Positions 11,662 through 24,265 of a stretch of DNA of 64,000 nucleotides are shown piece by piece (within the stretch, counting starts at the first letter, position 1; each line of letters begins with the position of its first letter). Made by a program: the position numbers and the translations under genes. Where the stretch lies: positions 52,193,907-52,257,906 of the forward strand of contig RSEF01000031.1 in NCBI GenBank assembly GCA_003993805.1, in the 5' to 3' direction. The DNA is from Himantopus leucocephalus (lineage: Eukaryota > Chordata > Aves > Charadriiformes > Recurvirostridae). Under the pieces are notes generated by a model. The model made no database searches and was not told the origin of the DNA. It was given only the letters and a program-made list of their open reading frames with translations.

Positions 11662-14298
11662 GTAAGTCATATATGCTTTGTAAAGGCTATACTTAGAATA
11701 ATGTTGAGAGGTTATCAGAACTTTAATTATGTAAGTCCCTATTAGAATTTCACACTTTTCTGTTAAGAATAACTTTTTAAGCCATAGTGTTAACAGACTT
11801 GTAAATCTATCTAAGTAATACTTTTTTTTTAATTTCATAAAATTGTCACAAAAATCCCTCATCTTATACAATAGTGTGGGTTTGTACTGTGCATACTTTA
11901 TGACTTCTTGTTTTCTATTACAGAAGTGTTGATAAAAAAATTCTGAAAGTAGTTTCTGTAGCACTAATTAGCATTAAAAAGCAAAACCAAAGAGTGGTCA
12001 CTCATTTAAGAAATGTTTTATTTACTGATTCATTTTTATGGATACAAAAGAAGTTATTTAGATAGTAATATGTCCCAGCTATTTCATTAATACCAATAGG
12101 AAAACACCTGTTTATACTGATGGAAGGATGAGCAATGTGATAGACTGTGTCATACTCTTCTGGTGTGGGTCTCAGTTTTGCATTACAGCTAAGTGTGTGA
12201 TGACTACAAGTACTTCCAGCTAGCTGAATCTCTGTATTAAATGAGTTAGTAGTATTTATAATTTCCAGTGCATACATTTTAAAATCCAGCTGAGAAATAA
12301 GCCTCTGAGCTAAAGTAATACCAGACTCCAGGAAATGGCTCTTTCAAGATTGTTTGAAACCTGTAGGACAAATGGGGACGTTTACAATTCTACTTCTTTG
12401 CAGTGCCTGTTCTGTGAACAGAGGAACTTTAGTTTCTAAATCTGCCTGTCTTACATCTTCCACTTTTAAAGAAAAAAAAAGAGCTTTCCTTTAAATGATA
12501 GTCATTTATGCAACACTTAGCTTTTTAATACCCTGATGGCTTTCACAGGAAGGTACTTAGAGACTAAAAGTGTCATGAAAGTGATGCTCTTTCTTTGATG
12601 GGAGGGGTTCAGCTCTGTCACTTTTCAGCTCCTTATTTTTAGATCTGCACAGTGTCTACTGTCTTCCTTACTGACTTCAGAGTTAATGGTTCATATGTGG
12701 TTGATAAAAAGGGCTGAAATTTGAATTTTGGGGAATGATGTTTTAGAATGATGTTATTGAATATTCCATCACTAACCTCACAGCCTGAGTGATTTCCACG
12801 GAATGCTGCAAAATCTATTACGTATACTAGTGGTCAGCAAGGCAAAAAGGTCTCCATTTTGCTTTTGTTCATTTAATTCAACTGTTCGGTCATGTACAGT
12901 TATGTCATAATCATGCTTCTTTTTATGATGGAAAGGTAAGGAAGATTTTTATCAGATTTAAAGAATCTGAGGAAGACGAGGGTTCCAGAAAGCCAAAGAA
13001 AAAATATGCCAGATATTTGCTCCACTTTACTTGTGGAGAGAGCAACTTTTAGTACTATTGAATCACATATTTGAAGAGTATCTGGCTGAGAAGGAACAGC
13101 TGAAGGTAGAGTTATGAAAATATGAGAAGAAGGATATTTTGACCTGAAACAGGGGATATGAGGTTGGGCAGAAATATTTCCCTGGTGTCTAGTACATGAG
13201 ATAAGACACGCCTGGAAAAAAATTTCAAATAATCAGATAAGCATAGCTATTAGAGATATCATATCTTAAATATTTTATTTGAAGCATCAAGATTCAAAAT
13301 GTTAAGGTCCTGAAAAGGTGTGAACTAAGTTAGCAATTTCTTAGTATTCAACAGGAAACATTTTGGTGAGAAACCTTACTTTCATCATGCAGGCATTTCA
13401 GCTTTCAAATGAGATACTCGTACATATCCCTGTTTTTAATGTTTCTCTAATTTACTGCAGTTTTGTGGTTGTCTGAGATCATAACTTGTGTTTTGTCTAA
13501 TAAGCTGAAACATTACTGACAAAATATCTGTTTTCCGTACTTTGCTTCCTATTGGTTGCCGTTTTATTATTATTTTTGTTTTAACTCGGTCCATATCTTC
13601 ACTTGTGGTTGGGTGCGCCATGAAACTTTTGCTATAAACAAGACCAACCACAGAAAGTTACACTGGAATCTAAGCATAGCACGTGGGTTTGTTCTGATCA
13701 AGCATTCTGGTTTATTCTGCTGTTACGATCTCAGTGTACCCTGAATCTAAGAGCTCGTTCTTGATTGCACTGTGCCTAGGAGTTAAGATATTTACCTTGA
13801 CTGTGGACAGGTTTTTTTTTCAGATTAACTTAGGATGTTGTTCATCTTGAAAATAAATATCTCCTTTCCTTTGAGCCTCCAGCCCGTTTTGTACTCTCAT
13901 TTCTTCACAATTGCAGTTGGTTTTGAAGTAGGGGATTTGTAGCTACAATTTGATCACCGAATTGATGCTGCAGATCAAATATTAACTGCTAATGTTTACA
14001 TTTCACTGTTAATCCATAGTAGCTGAGGTATAAATACTTCTTGTGAAGCAGTTTGGCATTTGATATCTGCATGTAATTTCACTGTCATCACTTGTATTTA
14101 GCTTTATCTAGCATTCAAGGGGATTGCATTTTGCTGTTATGATACAATTGTTTTCCTTTGAAAATACTATAACCAAAAATGAGCGGGAATTCATAATAGA
14201 CCAATTTTTAGATGCAGACTTCTTTTAAAATATTGAGCATTAAATGTGTCTTAATGAAGAAGTACATTAAAATGGAATTATTTTTTTTTCTTTTACAG
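11662..14298 (+). other. FAM172A intron between coding exons 2 and 3
   Basis: 2637 bases, GT to AG, with a T-rich tract just before exon 3. It holds nothing that I can name. Confidence 0.8.
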
Positions 14299-14399
14299 AG
14301 GGGCAGTTAAGACACATAAAAACTGGGGAGCCATTTGTCTTTAATTATCGTGAAGATTTGCATAGATGGAACCAAAAGCGCTATGAAGCTCTTGGAGAG
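14299..14399 (+). CDS. FAM172A: FAM172A coding exon 3
   Basis: The acceptor is TTTTACAG ending at 14298 and the donor is GAG|GTATAT, weaker than those of exons 2, 4 and 5. Length is 101 bases, entered in phase 1 and left in phase 0. The exon encodes Lys70, then [20 protein letters not shown] and [13 protein letters not shown] (residues 71-103). The [19 protein letters not shown] stretch is nearly invariant in the vertebrate orthologues I know and starts the folded ARB2-like domain. The downstream intron is 22.9 kb. Confidence 0.97.
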
Positions 14400-15401
14400 G
14401 TATATAAATTGTGTGCGTGTATGCATGTGTATATGAATTGGTGTGCTGTGGTTTTTGTTGTGTTTCTCTGTAGAAGTGATACTTTTATATATGTTAATAA
14501 AGGTTTAGTGTGGCTGCAGTCATTTAACGAAAGGTATTTCAGGATTTGTTGTGTGTTAATGCTCTAACAGTAATTTCTATTATTTGCTGTATAGCTTAAG
14601 ATGTGATTTAGACTACAATTTGACTTTAGTATGTGTTCAAAATAGAATATCATGTAGATTACACAAATCAGAGAATATTACACAGTATGGTATTTTCTTT
14701 AACTTTCTTTTCTTCAAGGTGAAGCACTAGGTAAAAAACTGTGGCATTTTACTCTCTACCTGAAGATAAATACATTGGCTGGTTTTCTCATGTTACCAGG
14801 AGATACCAGGAGCCACTAGATTGATTAAGTAGAGATCTGATGATTAATCGATCAAATATTTGTTGGTGTATTAGATATTTGGATGCTATGGGCTCTTTCC
14901 AGGCTTTTTATAGAAATGTAGTGGATGCAGTAGGTGTAGAAGCGACTGATCGTCGTTCCTTTTCTATGTGAAGATGACTTTAATTTCAGTGCCGTGCTTA
15001 TTGTAGTGCTTTAGGAGTCAGAGCGTTGACCTGAAGAAGGGCATCTGACCTCAGTGAAAGCAAGGCTGTGTGCGCTGAGGTCTTCCTTGCACCGTCACAG
15101 CCTCCCCTGCCCGACAGAAAGAACAGCCTCGGCACGCTCACCTCTAGGTAGTAATGCTGCTCACAGCAGAGTGGCTTTTGGGGAAGGGGGATGCACAGTT
15201 CTGTGCACAAACTAGGGTCTTTCTCCTAGAGACTATCAAGTGTTTTGCCTTATGGCTTGTCCGCTTTCATTAGCGTTATTGTTTTAGTAAGGGTTAAACA
15301 CATGTATTCCCCACTTACTCATTCTGTTACATTAATTCATACTACTTGGGGTTATGTTTGATTGTGCCTGTTTCCACATTTTGTCTTCTAAACTTTCTGG
15401 T

Positions 15402-15832
15402 TGTCATGGTTTAACCTCAGTGCGCAGCCCCCCACAGCCGCTCGCTCACTCCGCCCCTTGTGGGATGGGGGAGAGAATCAGAAGGGTAAGAGTGAGAAAA
15501 TTCCTGGGCGGAGATACAGTTTAATAGGTATAGCAAAAGCTGCGCATGCAAGCAAAGCAATATAAGGAATTAATTCGCTGCATTCCATGAGCAGGCGGGT
15601 GTTTAGCCATCTCCAGGAAAGCAGGGCTTCTTTGTGCATAACAGTGACTTGGGAAGACAAAAGCCTTATCGGATGATGACTCTGAATGTTTCCCCCTTCC
15701 TCCTGTGTTCCCCCAGCTTTTATTGCTGAGCGTGACACCATACGGTGTGGAATATCCCTGTGGTCAGTCGGGGTCAGCTGTCCCAGCTGTGTCTGCACCC
15801 AACTGCTTGTGCCCCCCCAGCCAGTGCGCTTG
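15402..15832 (+). mobile_element. Second copy of the avian solo LTR, 3'-truncated
   Basis: It begins TGTCATGGTTTAACCTCAG and repeats the block order of the copy at 2726: 'gggatgggggagagaatcag', GTTTAATAGG, 'tttagccatctccaggaaag', 'cagtgacttgggaagacaaa' and 'ggtgtggaatatccctgtgg'. Similarity stops just after the C-rich 'cttgtgcccccccag' segment, so roughly the last 150 bases seen in the other copy are absent. Same orientation as that copy and as FAM172A. No internal retroviral sequence is adjacent. Confidence 0.82.
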
Positions 15833-18800
15833 TGTACTAAAGAGTAAAAAGAAAACTAAAATGTCTGAAATGACAGGCAGTCCTACGCTGTTGCAAAGTA
15901 AATAGTATAAAGCATCTTGACTGAGTTTCTTGGCTGGGTAAATAAGTATATACTTAAATTTATCACCAAACGGTTTCATATAGTTTCTCATGCTGCCAAG
16001 AGTGCGTTTGTTAAAGCTGAAGAAATACCTAATTACATGGCCTTTTCTAGGTATAGCAGGATAGGCTCTGGGAGCTTCTGTAGGTACTGAGCATGTAGGC
16101 TCAAGAAAGGAGAAGTCTTGATTAACAGGAACGGCACTCCAGCTGTCCTTGACCAGCGTAGCTGAGTGCGGTATGGTGCAACAATTCCCACCAGCATTAG
16201 TTTGGATGCTGTCAGACAGAGAGAATTGGAAGTAAGAGGTTCAGTGGAGAGCAGTACACCAGAAGAGGAAAGAAAGAGATTCACTTGTGTGCAGGTTTTA
16301 CTTTTTCATTCCGATAAAATGAAAAGCTGCTGCAGGCGAGACTGCTGTGACTTTAGCAGGAGAGATGACATGGGCTACTCTCTCCCGGCTCCTTGGTGTG
16401 GCTCCCAAAGAGGCTTTGTGGTGGAGACAGCCTTTCTTCTTGCGATGAAAACCTGCTTGCTGGCCCTGCCAGGCCTCTGCTGAGTGTTGGTCTGGTGCTC
16501 TGTGGCCAGCTTGATCCCTCCTTTTCATTCTGGGACAGCCTGGGCTCTGTGCTGGCTGTGTTGGAGCTGCCCGGCTGCTGAGCACTGCTTTGTCCTGCCA
16601 GACCTCATTACCAGGGGTTGAAGGACCTTCCTTTCTACCTCCTCCTCCTTGTTCCTGCAAGAACTGTGGTAGGGAGGAGATGATGGGGGCTACTGCTGCT
16701 GTTTCTCGCGTCCTTTCACCTCAACTATATGTTTTTCCAAACCAGGGAATGTGCTGTTGCCCAATCTTTTGCGTTGCCTAAATTACTTGATACACATTTC
16801 TTCCAGCTGGAAACAGATTGGCACCTACTCCCTGGTCTGTACGTGCAGACCTTTGTGTGTGTTTGTACTGTTAAAATAGTCCCATTTTCCAAATAAGTGA
16901 GTTGGACAAGACACAACTATAAAGATTAGTGTGTCTCCATGTGGGTTCCTGCACCACCACACCTTCTCATACATGTTTGGCAACCTCATCAAATTCCTCA
17001 TTCTGTGCATCTGAATAGTGAGTGCCAAAGCTTCAACCCGTGGTGGTGTGAATGACTTTTGGTGATTTTTGGTTAACCAGGAGGTGGGGTGTGTTCGTGG
17101 AGTGGGTGCATTACATCTGTGATCTGTCTTCTGCGTTTTGCCTTAGTTATAGCCATTCTCCCTGTTCAGGTTTGAGTGATCTTTGAAAAAGCACTTTGTT
17201 TATATTGGTAGGTAAAAGGCAAAGAAGGTGCGAGGTCGGGAGTCTTGACAGGGTGAATTGTTCTAAGTTCTTTATTTGTTTTGTGTTTTTAGAGAAAAAA
17301 GAAACTCATGTGTGTTTCAGTCTGTTGTCTCCTAGGTGCTTGATACTACACAGTTCTTCCAACAAGCCACAAATCTGTAAGTGCTCCATTGTCTGTTTTT
17401 GGCACTGTGGGTGTTTATATAGTTATCGGAGAACACAGGGGACGCTGACCGGCCAGACCCTTGGCATTTGTTCACGTAGATAAAACCTTCTTTTGTGCCG
17501 TAGGTTGGTGGGTCACTGATGTAGATGTTGAATAGTACAGAAGTGGTGTATTACCCTCTGATTAGCCATTTTGTAGTCCAGGGTAAGATGTGTTTAGCAA
17601 ACTGTGATAGCTTAAGAAGCAGCAGCTCATGTAGTTCATAAGGTGATGTAGTAAAATCTGGCCTTAGGCCTTTGCTTTGAAACATCATTCTTTGGCATTA
17701 GGAGTTTTCTAATATGTGTTTGTGGCTGAACGTTTATGCAGCTGGACATACTGTGAGATGATAAAGTAGCTAAATCATTGGACAAAAGTGTTTTATACAT
17801 TCAGTGTTTCCATCGTTAGCTCAGTCATTGTCTACTGTTTTTCTAATTTTTAAAGGATATATCCGTCCTGCCCAAGGCACCCTTTTTTTACTGTATGTGT
17901 ATACTGTGGGCTGCTTTTATTGCATTTTAGTAATTTTAAGAAGTGGGTGTACTTCCTGGCCTTATGTTACAGCATCGTTCTCTCTTTCTTGGAGGATTAA
18001 TAAACTTCCATTTGGTAATCCGTGATTTTTTGCTGTTAAAAGTCATGAGTCTGTGATGTTCTGCCATTACTCTGACTGTATGGAAATTGATTCTTCAGAA
18101 ATTACAATGGTTCGTCAACGTCTCCACTTCTTACATCTCTTTATTCTTCATTCATTGATCTGTTATTTGAGGCACACAATTTGTTCTGCAGCCTCTTGAT
18201 ATGTGCTCCTAATAGACAATTTAGTGAACTGTTCATAATTTTGTGATTCTGGTTCAGTCATTGCTATTGCGGCATTGAATTTTGTGGAGAGCCTCTCCAT
18301 TTGCTTTTTAAAAATTAAAATGGCAACAGAAGTGCACAGAACATGGTGTTGCAGCTGCTTCTAACTGCCGATTAATCCATGTGGCAAGTTTGAAGTACGA
18401 TTGAGAACAATTTTGTGACAACAGTTCAGTTGTCGCAGACGTACCATTCCAGTTCAAGGTTGAATTATTTATTTTTTTTTTCTGGCCAGGAGTTACGGAG
18501 AGTTGGATTCCAGGTTAAACTCAGGGTTAGACTTACATGATGTATGTATGTCTCCTTGCATTTTAAGTAATGTCTGTGTTATTGTTCCTACTGCACTTTC
18601 AATTGATATTATGGCTACTGAAATTGCCAAGAGTCAGCTTCAGCCCCTGCTTCATCACGACATTGAAATTAGCTGGAATTATAAAGAAAATACTAAACTT
18701 TGTTGCTGGGATTTTTGCCTTGCATTTTGTCAGTCATATAGGTTGGGTTGTGTTGATAATGAGATTTCGTATCAAAAAGATTATCTTGATGTTCTCTCTC

Positions 18801-21252
18801 CATAGTCTTAAGAGTAACCAGAGTATCCATAGCATCAGTAGGCAGTTACTGTCTGTCCCTCTGCGTGTCTCTTACAGCTCTAGCACTGAGTAATTATAAT
18901 TTGGTGATTGCTTGGAGGCCATTTAATATTTGCAGATATTTTTGTGAGTGCCATCACTAATGAAGAGACTTTTACCTGTACTGGCAGTTTGCTTGGTACC
19001 TATGTCTTTAAGTAAGTCCAATAGGATTTGCAAATGTGTAGATTTATGATGTGGACCATGATATAAATACTTCTGCTGTGGTCCTGTTGAAGAAATAGAG
19101 TATGATGTCTCTTGTGATTGCAGCCTGTCTTGACCTACAGAAGCATATATGCAGGTAGCAGAAGTATTGTGATTATTTTTTACAGTTACCACACCACAGC
19201 ACAAGGAAACACCTTATATTTATGTAGAATAGATCAGGAAAGCAAAGAAATAGAACACCTAAGTCAGAAATTACTTCCATGTTTCATGTATGATAAGTTA
19301 CAGTTAATTTTACGTCATCAGAGAAGTCTTGTCCCACTAAATAAACTGCTTCAAAGTATGGGCACAACATTAGGTCCACCTCATCATAAAGTAGATTAAC
19401 CATCAAGGTTAATATTTGTGTGTGGGGAAAAAAATAAGTATGTAGAAATATGACAATGACAACCCGTAATTAAGATCACTAAGTAGTAAAACGGGATTTT
19501 TTTTTTCCAGATCTCCTTTAAGTTAAAGAACAGCTTGGTCCCAACATAATTTAAAAAATAAGCGTTCACCTGCTACTAATTTCCTCCTTGGTTGCAAAGA
19601 GCGTTATTTGTTTGGATGACTGAGAGAAAGAAGCTATTTACATAGCACAAATGAAAGCGTAGAGCAGCAGAAGAGGACATGTAAGTTAATGAAGAAGGAA
19701 GCATTAAGTAGTCTGCATTTGAAAGGGTAGCTTCTTACATGAATAACCCAAAATCTGATGATAGGCTGCACGTGCACCTGATAGTACTTAAGGTCCAATC
19801 TTGCAGCCGAAGCTCATGTGAATAAACTCAATAGGTCTGATCTTGTGAATAAGGGCTGCAGGATCAAGTTCCAAATAAAATTTGCAGATGATTAGTAGAA
19901 ATCCTTATACTCTAGTTTCAGTTTCTTTGCACAGACAGTTTATCGTTAAACATTCCAGATTTTCTCTGGCTAGTGAGACTTTAATATCATAAATTATGTG
20001 CTGCTCACCATGGATTAAGCAAAATTATCTTTGTGTACCTTGACTTTATTATTATGTCTTTGCTGTTAGTTATTTAGTGGTTGGAAAAATTTGTCTTACT
20101 GAGAGGACACAATAAATTGATAGTGATGTAATATGTAGGCGGGTTCATGGACATTTGCTGTCATGGGATGCTTGCTTGGCTGGGACTATTGTAGAGTTGT
20201 GTTCAAAGACATTAGATGCCGAATACTTAACAGGTATCCTGTTGAGCATATATGAACTGATTTTTTTCAATGTCTTGTATTACAGTCAAGTAATTGTAAA
20301 CTTTCATGGGGATAGTAAAAATCCTTACTGAGAACCTAACAAACTCTTCCTGACTTCATGTCCTGTTTGAAAGGTAGAGTGAAAGTATCTAATTGAAATA
20401 TTTCCCCCATCCTTACTGTTGAAAGTGTTTACATCCCATTTCGGGTGGTCTCCTTTGGAAGCAATTTGATTGTGCTATTTCTGTGCATGTTGTGGCCCAT
20501 CTACTAATGCATGTTGCAGGAGATTTTTGCTTTAGCAAAATTTTACAGTGGAGTACATGTCACAAAAATATTTAGAGTTGTACTACTTGGACACAAATAG
20601 ACAGCTGAGCAGAAAAGAGAGATTGGGCAAGATCTTTAAAATAAATTAAAGTGTGATCTCATTTCTTACTGGACAGAGAAGAATCCACATGGAATAGAGA
20701 ATTTTGAATGTATGGGGGGAGGAAGAGCTTAAATGACAACTATCACTTCTTGGGCAGCGAGGTCAATTACAAACGCAGTTCTTTAGGAATACATGCCTTA
20801 TTGGTTACAGGTTTTTTTTCATACTAACTTGATGATTTTCAATTTGTGGCAGGTAAATGTGAAACAGAAACGTGACAGAGAAGACTTTAAGCAGAGTAGA
20901 TGAAGCACCTAAAAATGGGGCGAGATGGTTAATTTCTCTCCAGTAATAGTTGCTAAGCCATAAATAATACATTCCTGTAAGGTTCCAGTCCTTCTACTTC
21001 ACTCATTTTTGAACCAATGCCTTTGGTAACAGAAATAAAATGCCAGTAGGGGCAGCACAAAATAATCTAAATCATGTATGTGTACTGTCTTCAGAATTTT
21101 AGAAATATTTCAGCTTTTAACAATCTGTTTATCTTCAGCGTTGCTTTTTGGTGAGTGAGGTAGATGGACAGACAGCAAGGATTGAAGACTACTTAGCAGC
21201 ACCTAAGGAAATTTAAATTTAAATATGAATCTTTGCTGCATGCAGTATATTC

Positions 21253-21269
21253 ATTTGCATATGCTAAAT
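21253..21269. promoter_or_regulatory. Candidate paired POU-factor site (octamer plus half site)
   Basis: ATTTGCATATGCTAAAT contains a perfect octamer (ATTTGCAT) followed by a near-mirror half, giving an imperfect palindrome that resembles the dimeric POU element MORE. This is a motif match only. Such sites also arise by chance in AT-rich introns, and no conservation data are available here. Confidence 0.3.
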
Positions 21270-23589
21270 CCGCTTTCAAAATCTGCTGTTTGTGAAGACT
21301 TTTTACTGGAATGATTATGTCAGATGTGCTTCAGTGAACTCTTCTAGTTTGTAGGCAGCAATTGGCAGTAGGTTGGTTCATCACAGTAACATGACAGTAC
21401 TCGAAAGGTTCAGAGATAGTTTCATAATTATTGTTAGCATGATTCTTGAAAGAAATGATGAGCATCTCATAAACCCAGATGGGAATTTGTTACATTGTTG
21501 ATAAATGTGTTGATAAATGTGTTTTACATTTTTAAATTGATAAACAGTGAAAAGCAGAGAAGATACAATAAGGCAGATGGTTGTTTATAAAGCACTTGCA
21601 AGTTGCTGCAATTCAAAGAATGGTACTAATTGTTAAAGAGAAGACAAAAATTGTAGTAGGGGGAGTGTTTCAATGAGTTAATCATGAGCTTTTTAAAAAT
21701 AAAACCTTCAGCAGCTTTAGTTCAATTAGAACCATTCTTGCCATCCTGGGTTTATATGCAAAAGTTTAGACTCTCAGTTCTTAATAAACTTTTGTACCAA
21801 CCATTTTCATGTAGCTGAAATTAAAAATACAGCTAATCCACCTTTTATCTAAATGTATCCGTTCCTTTCTTTCTCCTTTTCCTTCTTAGGAAAAAACCAA
21901 GATTTATTAAACAGCGGAATAAAATTGAATTATCATTGGCCTTTTTAATCATTCCCACTTAAAAACAATGACTAGAGTAGTGAACTCCAAAATCAGCAGA
22001 GAGTTCACAGCAAGGAAGTAAGATGTGATATAGTTGGCTTATTTTTTGTTAAAGGAGTGGTGAAAAAAACCTGGGTTTTGCCAACTAGGTGACTAGAAAA
22101 AAATATATTTAAGTAGTGCTTAGGCAGAATACAGATCAGCATATGTCATGAAACTACTTGGTTCACCTTTGTCTTGTGAATGTTCAGTTCTTGTTTCCAT
22201 CAGTGATATTAAAAGTTTCTATGAAAGGCAAAGTATTTTCCTAATGTTTCAGCAGCAGTTTTTTGAAAACGAGAGATATGTAGATTAGTGCCTTCATCAA
22301 GCAGCTCTTTTAAAATATGTTTATTTTACCTCAGTTGCAGAACTCCGGAAGAGTTAGTTCTCTTTCATAGGATTTTCAGCTTTTCCAAGATAAAGCATTT
22401 AACACTTTATGTGTTTTCAAAGAGAGACCTATATCATTCAGATTTCTGGGAATATTTTTATTAAAATTCAGCAGAATAGTGGTATTTTTTAATAAAGCTG
22501 TATCAGCTGTGTCAGTCTTTAATAGGAATAATTTGAAAGGAAAAAAAAATCAATTATAAATCAATAGAGCGTTGTATTTCTGTATGTGCAAACAACCTAA
22601 AATTACTTTAAGATGCTCCAGCTGCTCAATTCATTAACTCAATCACAACTGAATTTTGGTATCTGCTATCTTCTGTTGATCGCTGCAGCAGAAATACCCA
22701 CTTAGCATGCCTGAAGCTGTTCAATGCAGTTATGACTATTAAGGAAGATCAGTTCACTAGATTGGTTACTTAGGACTTTGAGAGATTTAATATATAGTTA
22801 TTTCTCTTAACTCAGGCACTGTCCTGTCTGTAACAATTCAGGGAAGTGTTGTGCTTCTCCACAAATAGTGTCAATTCCCTCTCGAATTCAGGGTTCCCAG
22901 ATTTGCCTCTTGTTCTTTTTGGGTAGTTGCATGTCTTAACTCTTTCCAGTTTATCTGCCAAATCCTTGAGTTCCTCTCTTGGGTGATACCCTAAGTACGT
23001 TGCTGGTAATAAGATATGAAAGATCTTTGAGAGAAAACCAAATCATTTTTCTCTTCTCACTGAATTAACTGGGGGTGGGGTGTGTATGTTTTTTACCTTC
23101 TTTCCAGCAGTGTAAATTACATAGATGTTATGCTAACTTTCTCTTATTTCACTGTAGATCTGGCAGCCCATAACACAGGATGGAAAAAGTGTCTAAAATA
23201 AGTAAGCTTAACGAAAAGAATAATAGTTCAAACCTCAGAGTGGTTAGAATTCTGAAATTAACTTTTTATACATTGGTTTTTATTTCTAGATTTAGGAATT
23301 CAGCTTCTGTCCTCATTTCCAGTATATATGGCTCTATTCTAAGTGGGTTTTTAAAGATAAAACCTGACATGTATCCATTTCAGTCATAATGCATGTGAGA
23401 GTTTCACATAAAAGTACAAATAAAAGTATAAAATTTATTTGAAAGTGCTTTTGTTAAGTGCTATAACCTGAACTTGGTTTTAGATGCAATTAATTTCTGT
23501 GCATTAGACACGTACTTTTGTCATGTGCTGATGAGAGCTGTGGTGCAATAGGCCTTAAAGCTGATGTTTAAGCAAGAGGGGAAAATACT

Positions 23590-24265
23590 AAATGTAAGAA
23601 AGGGGGGTGTATGTCCACCACAAGCTGCAGTGGACAGCTTCAAAGTTAAACGAGGATGATCAATTGAAAAAATTCAGGTGGCCTTTAAGCAGGATCACCC
23701 TGACTGTGAATGGCTAGATCTGTCTGCATACTCTGGTGGTGGAGCTTCCTGGTAGAAAGGAGACCCTCGATGAAACTTGCTCCTGTGAGGTGTTAGAAAT
23801 GACCATGGTAGATGGGGTTAGGCTGGTACGGCTGTGAAACCAACTCCTAAGGGAGAAAATGTACTGGTTTACGAGTTTCGTAAGCTGGTCATATGTAATG
23901 ATTCACTGAAGTTTTGTTACATACAGTACGAAGACTTCAGAAGGAGCACTGCAACTCTAACGCAACCATTCAACTGGTTGTTCCGGAAGGGTACTGCTAC
24001 AGTCAGAACGTGGCATACACTCAAAGAAGAAAGAGCAGTTGCTTACCATATCAAAGCTATGGTTCGGTCGAGTGCTGCTGTTAGTATGGATCCTGCCACC
24101 TGCTCCCAGATTCCTCTGTTATTTGAGGTTTCAGTTTCAGAGTGCATATTGCCTTCCACCAACCAACTTCTCAAGACGTGTATCGTGATGCACTTGAAAA
24201 AGTATTACCTGATAGCATGTACACCCCTGCTCAACTCTGTTGTGTTTGGCAAAAGTGCACTTTAA
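23590..24265 (+). pseudogene. Possible degraded coding remnant, unidentified
   Basis: This block is less AT-rich than its surroundings and codon-like in texture. A 143-codon frame at 23834-24265 follows two other + strand frames (about 23610-23830), each broken by one or two stops. I do not recognise any product. Candidate peptides such as AFKQDHPDCEWLDLSAYSGG in one frame and ELPGRKETLDETCSCEVLEM in another cannot both be real, so this may be a frameshifted processed pseudogene, an old transposon coding region or chance. There is no poly(A) tail or splice-site context to decide. Confidence 0.25.

Noticed and set aside
16166..16781. Cluster of frames on both strands beside the truncated LTR, considered as retroviral internal sequence
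   Set aside because: No protease, polymerase, capsid or envelope motifs are visible; the frames result from local GC richness.
17500..17545. 'ggtcactgatgtagatgttg' resembling part of an old LINE
   Set aside because: Only about 35 bases match from memory, with no continuation on either side; too short to support.
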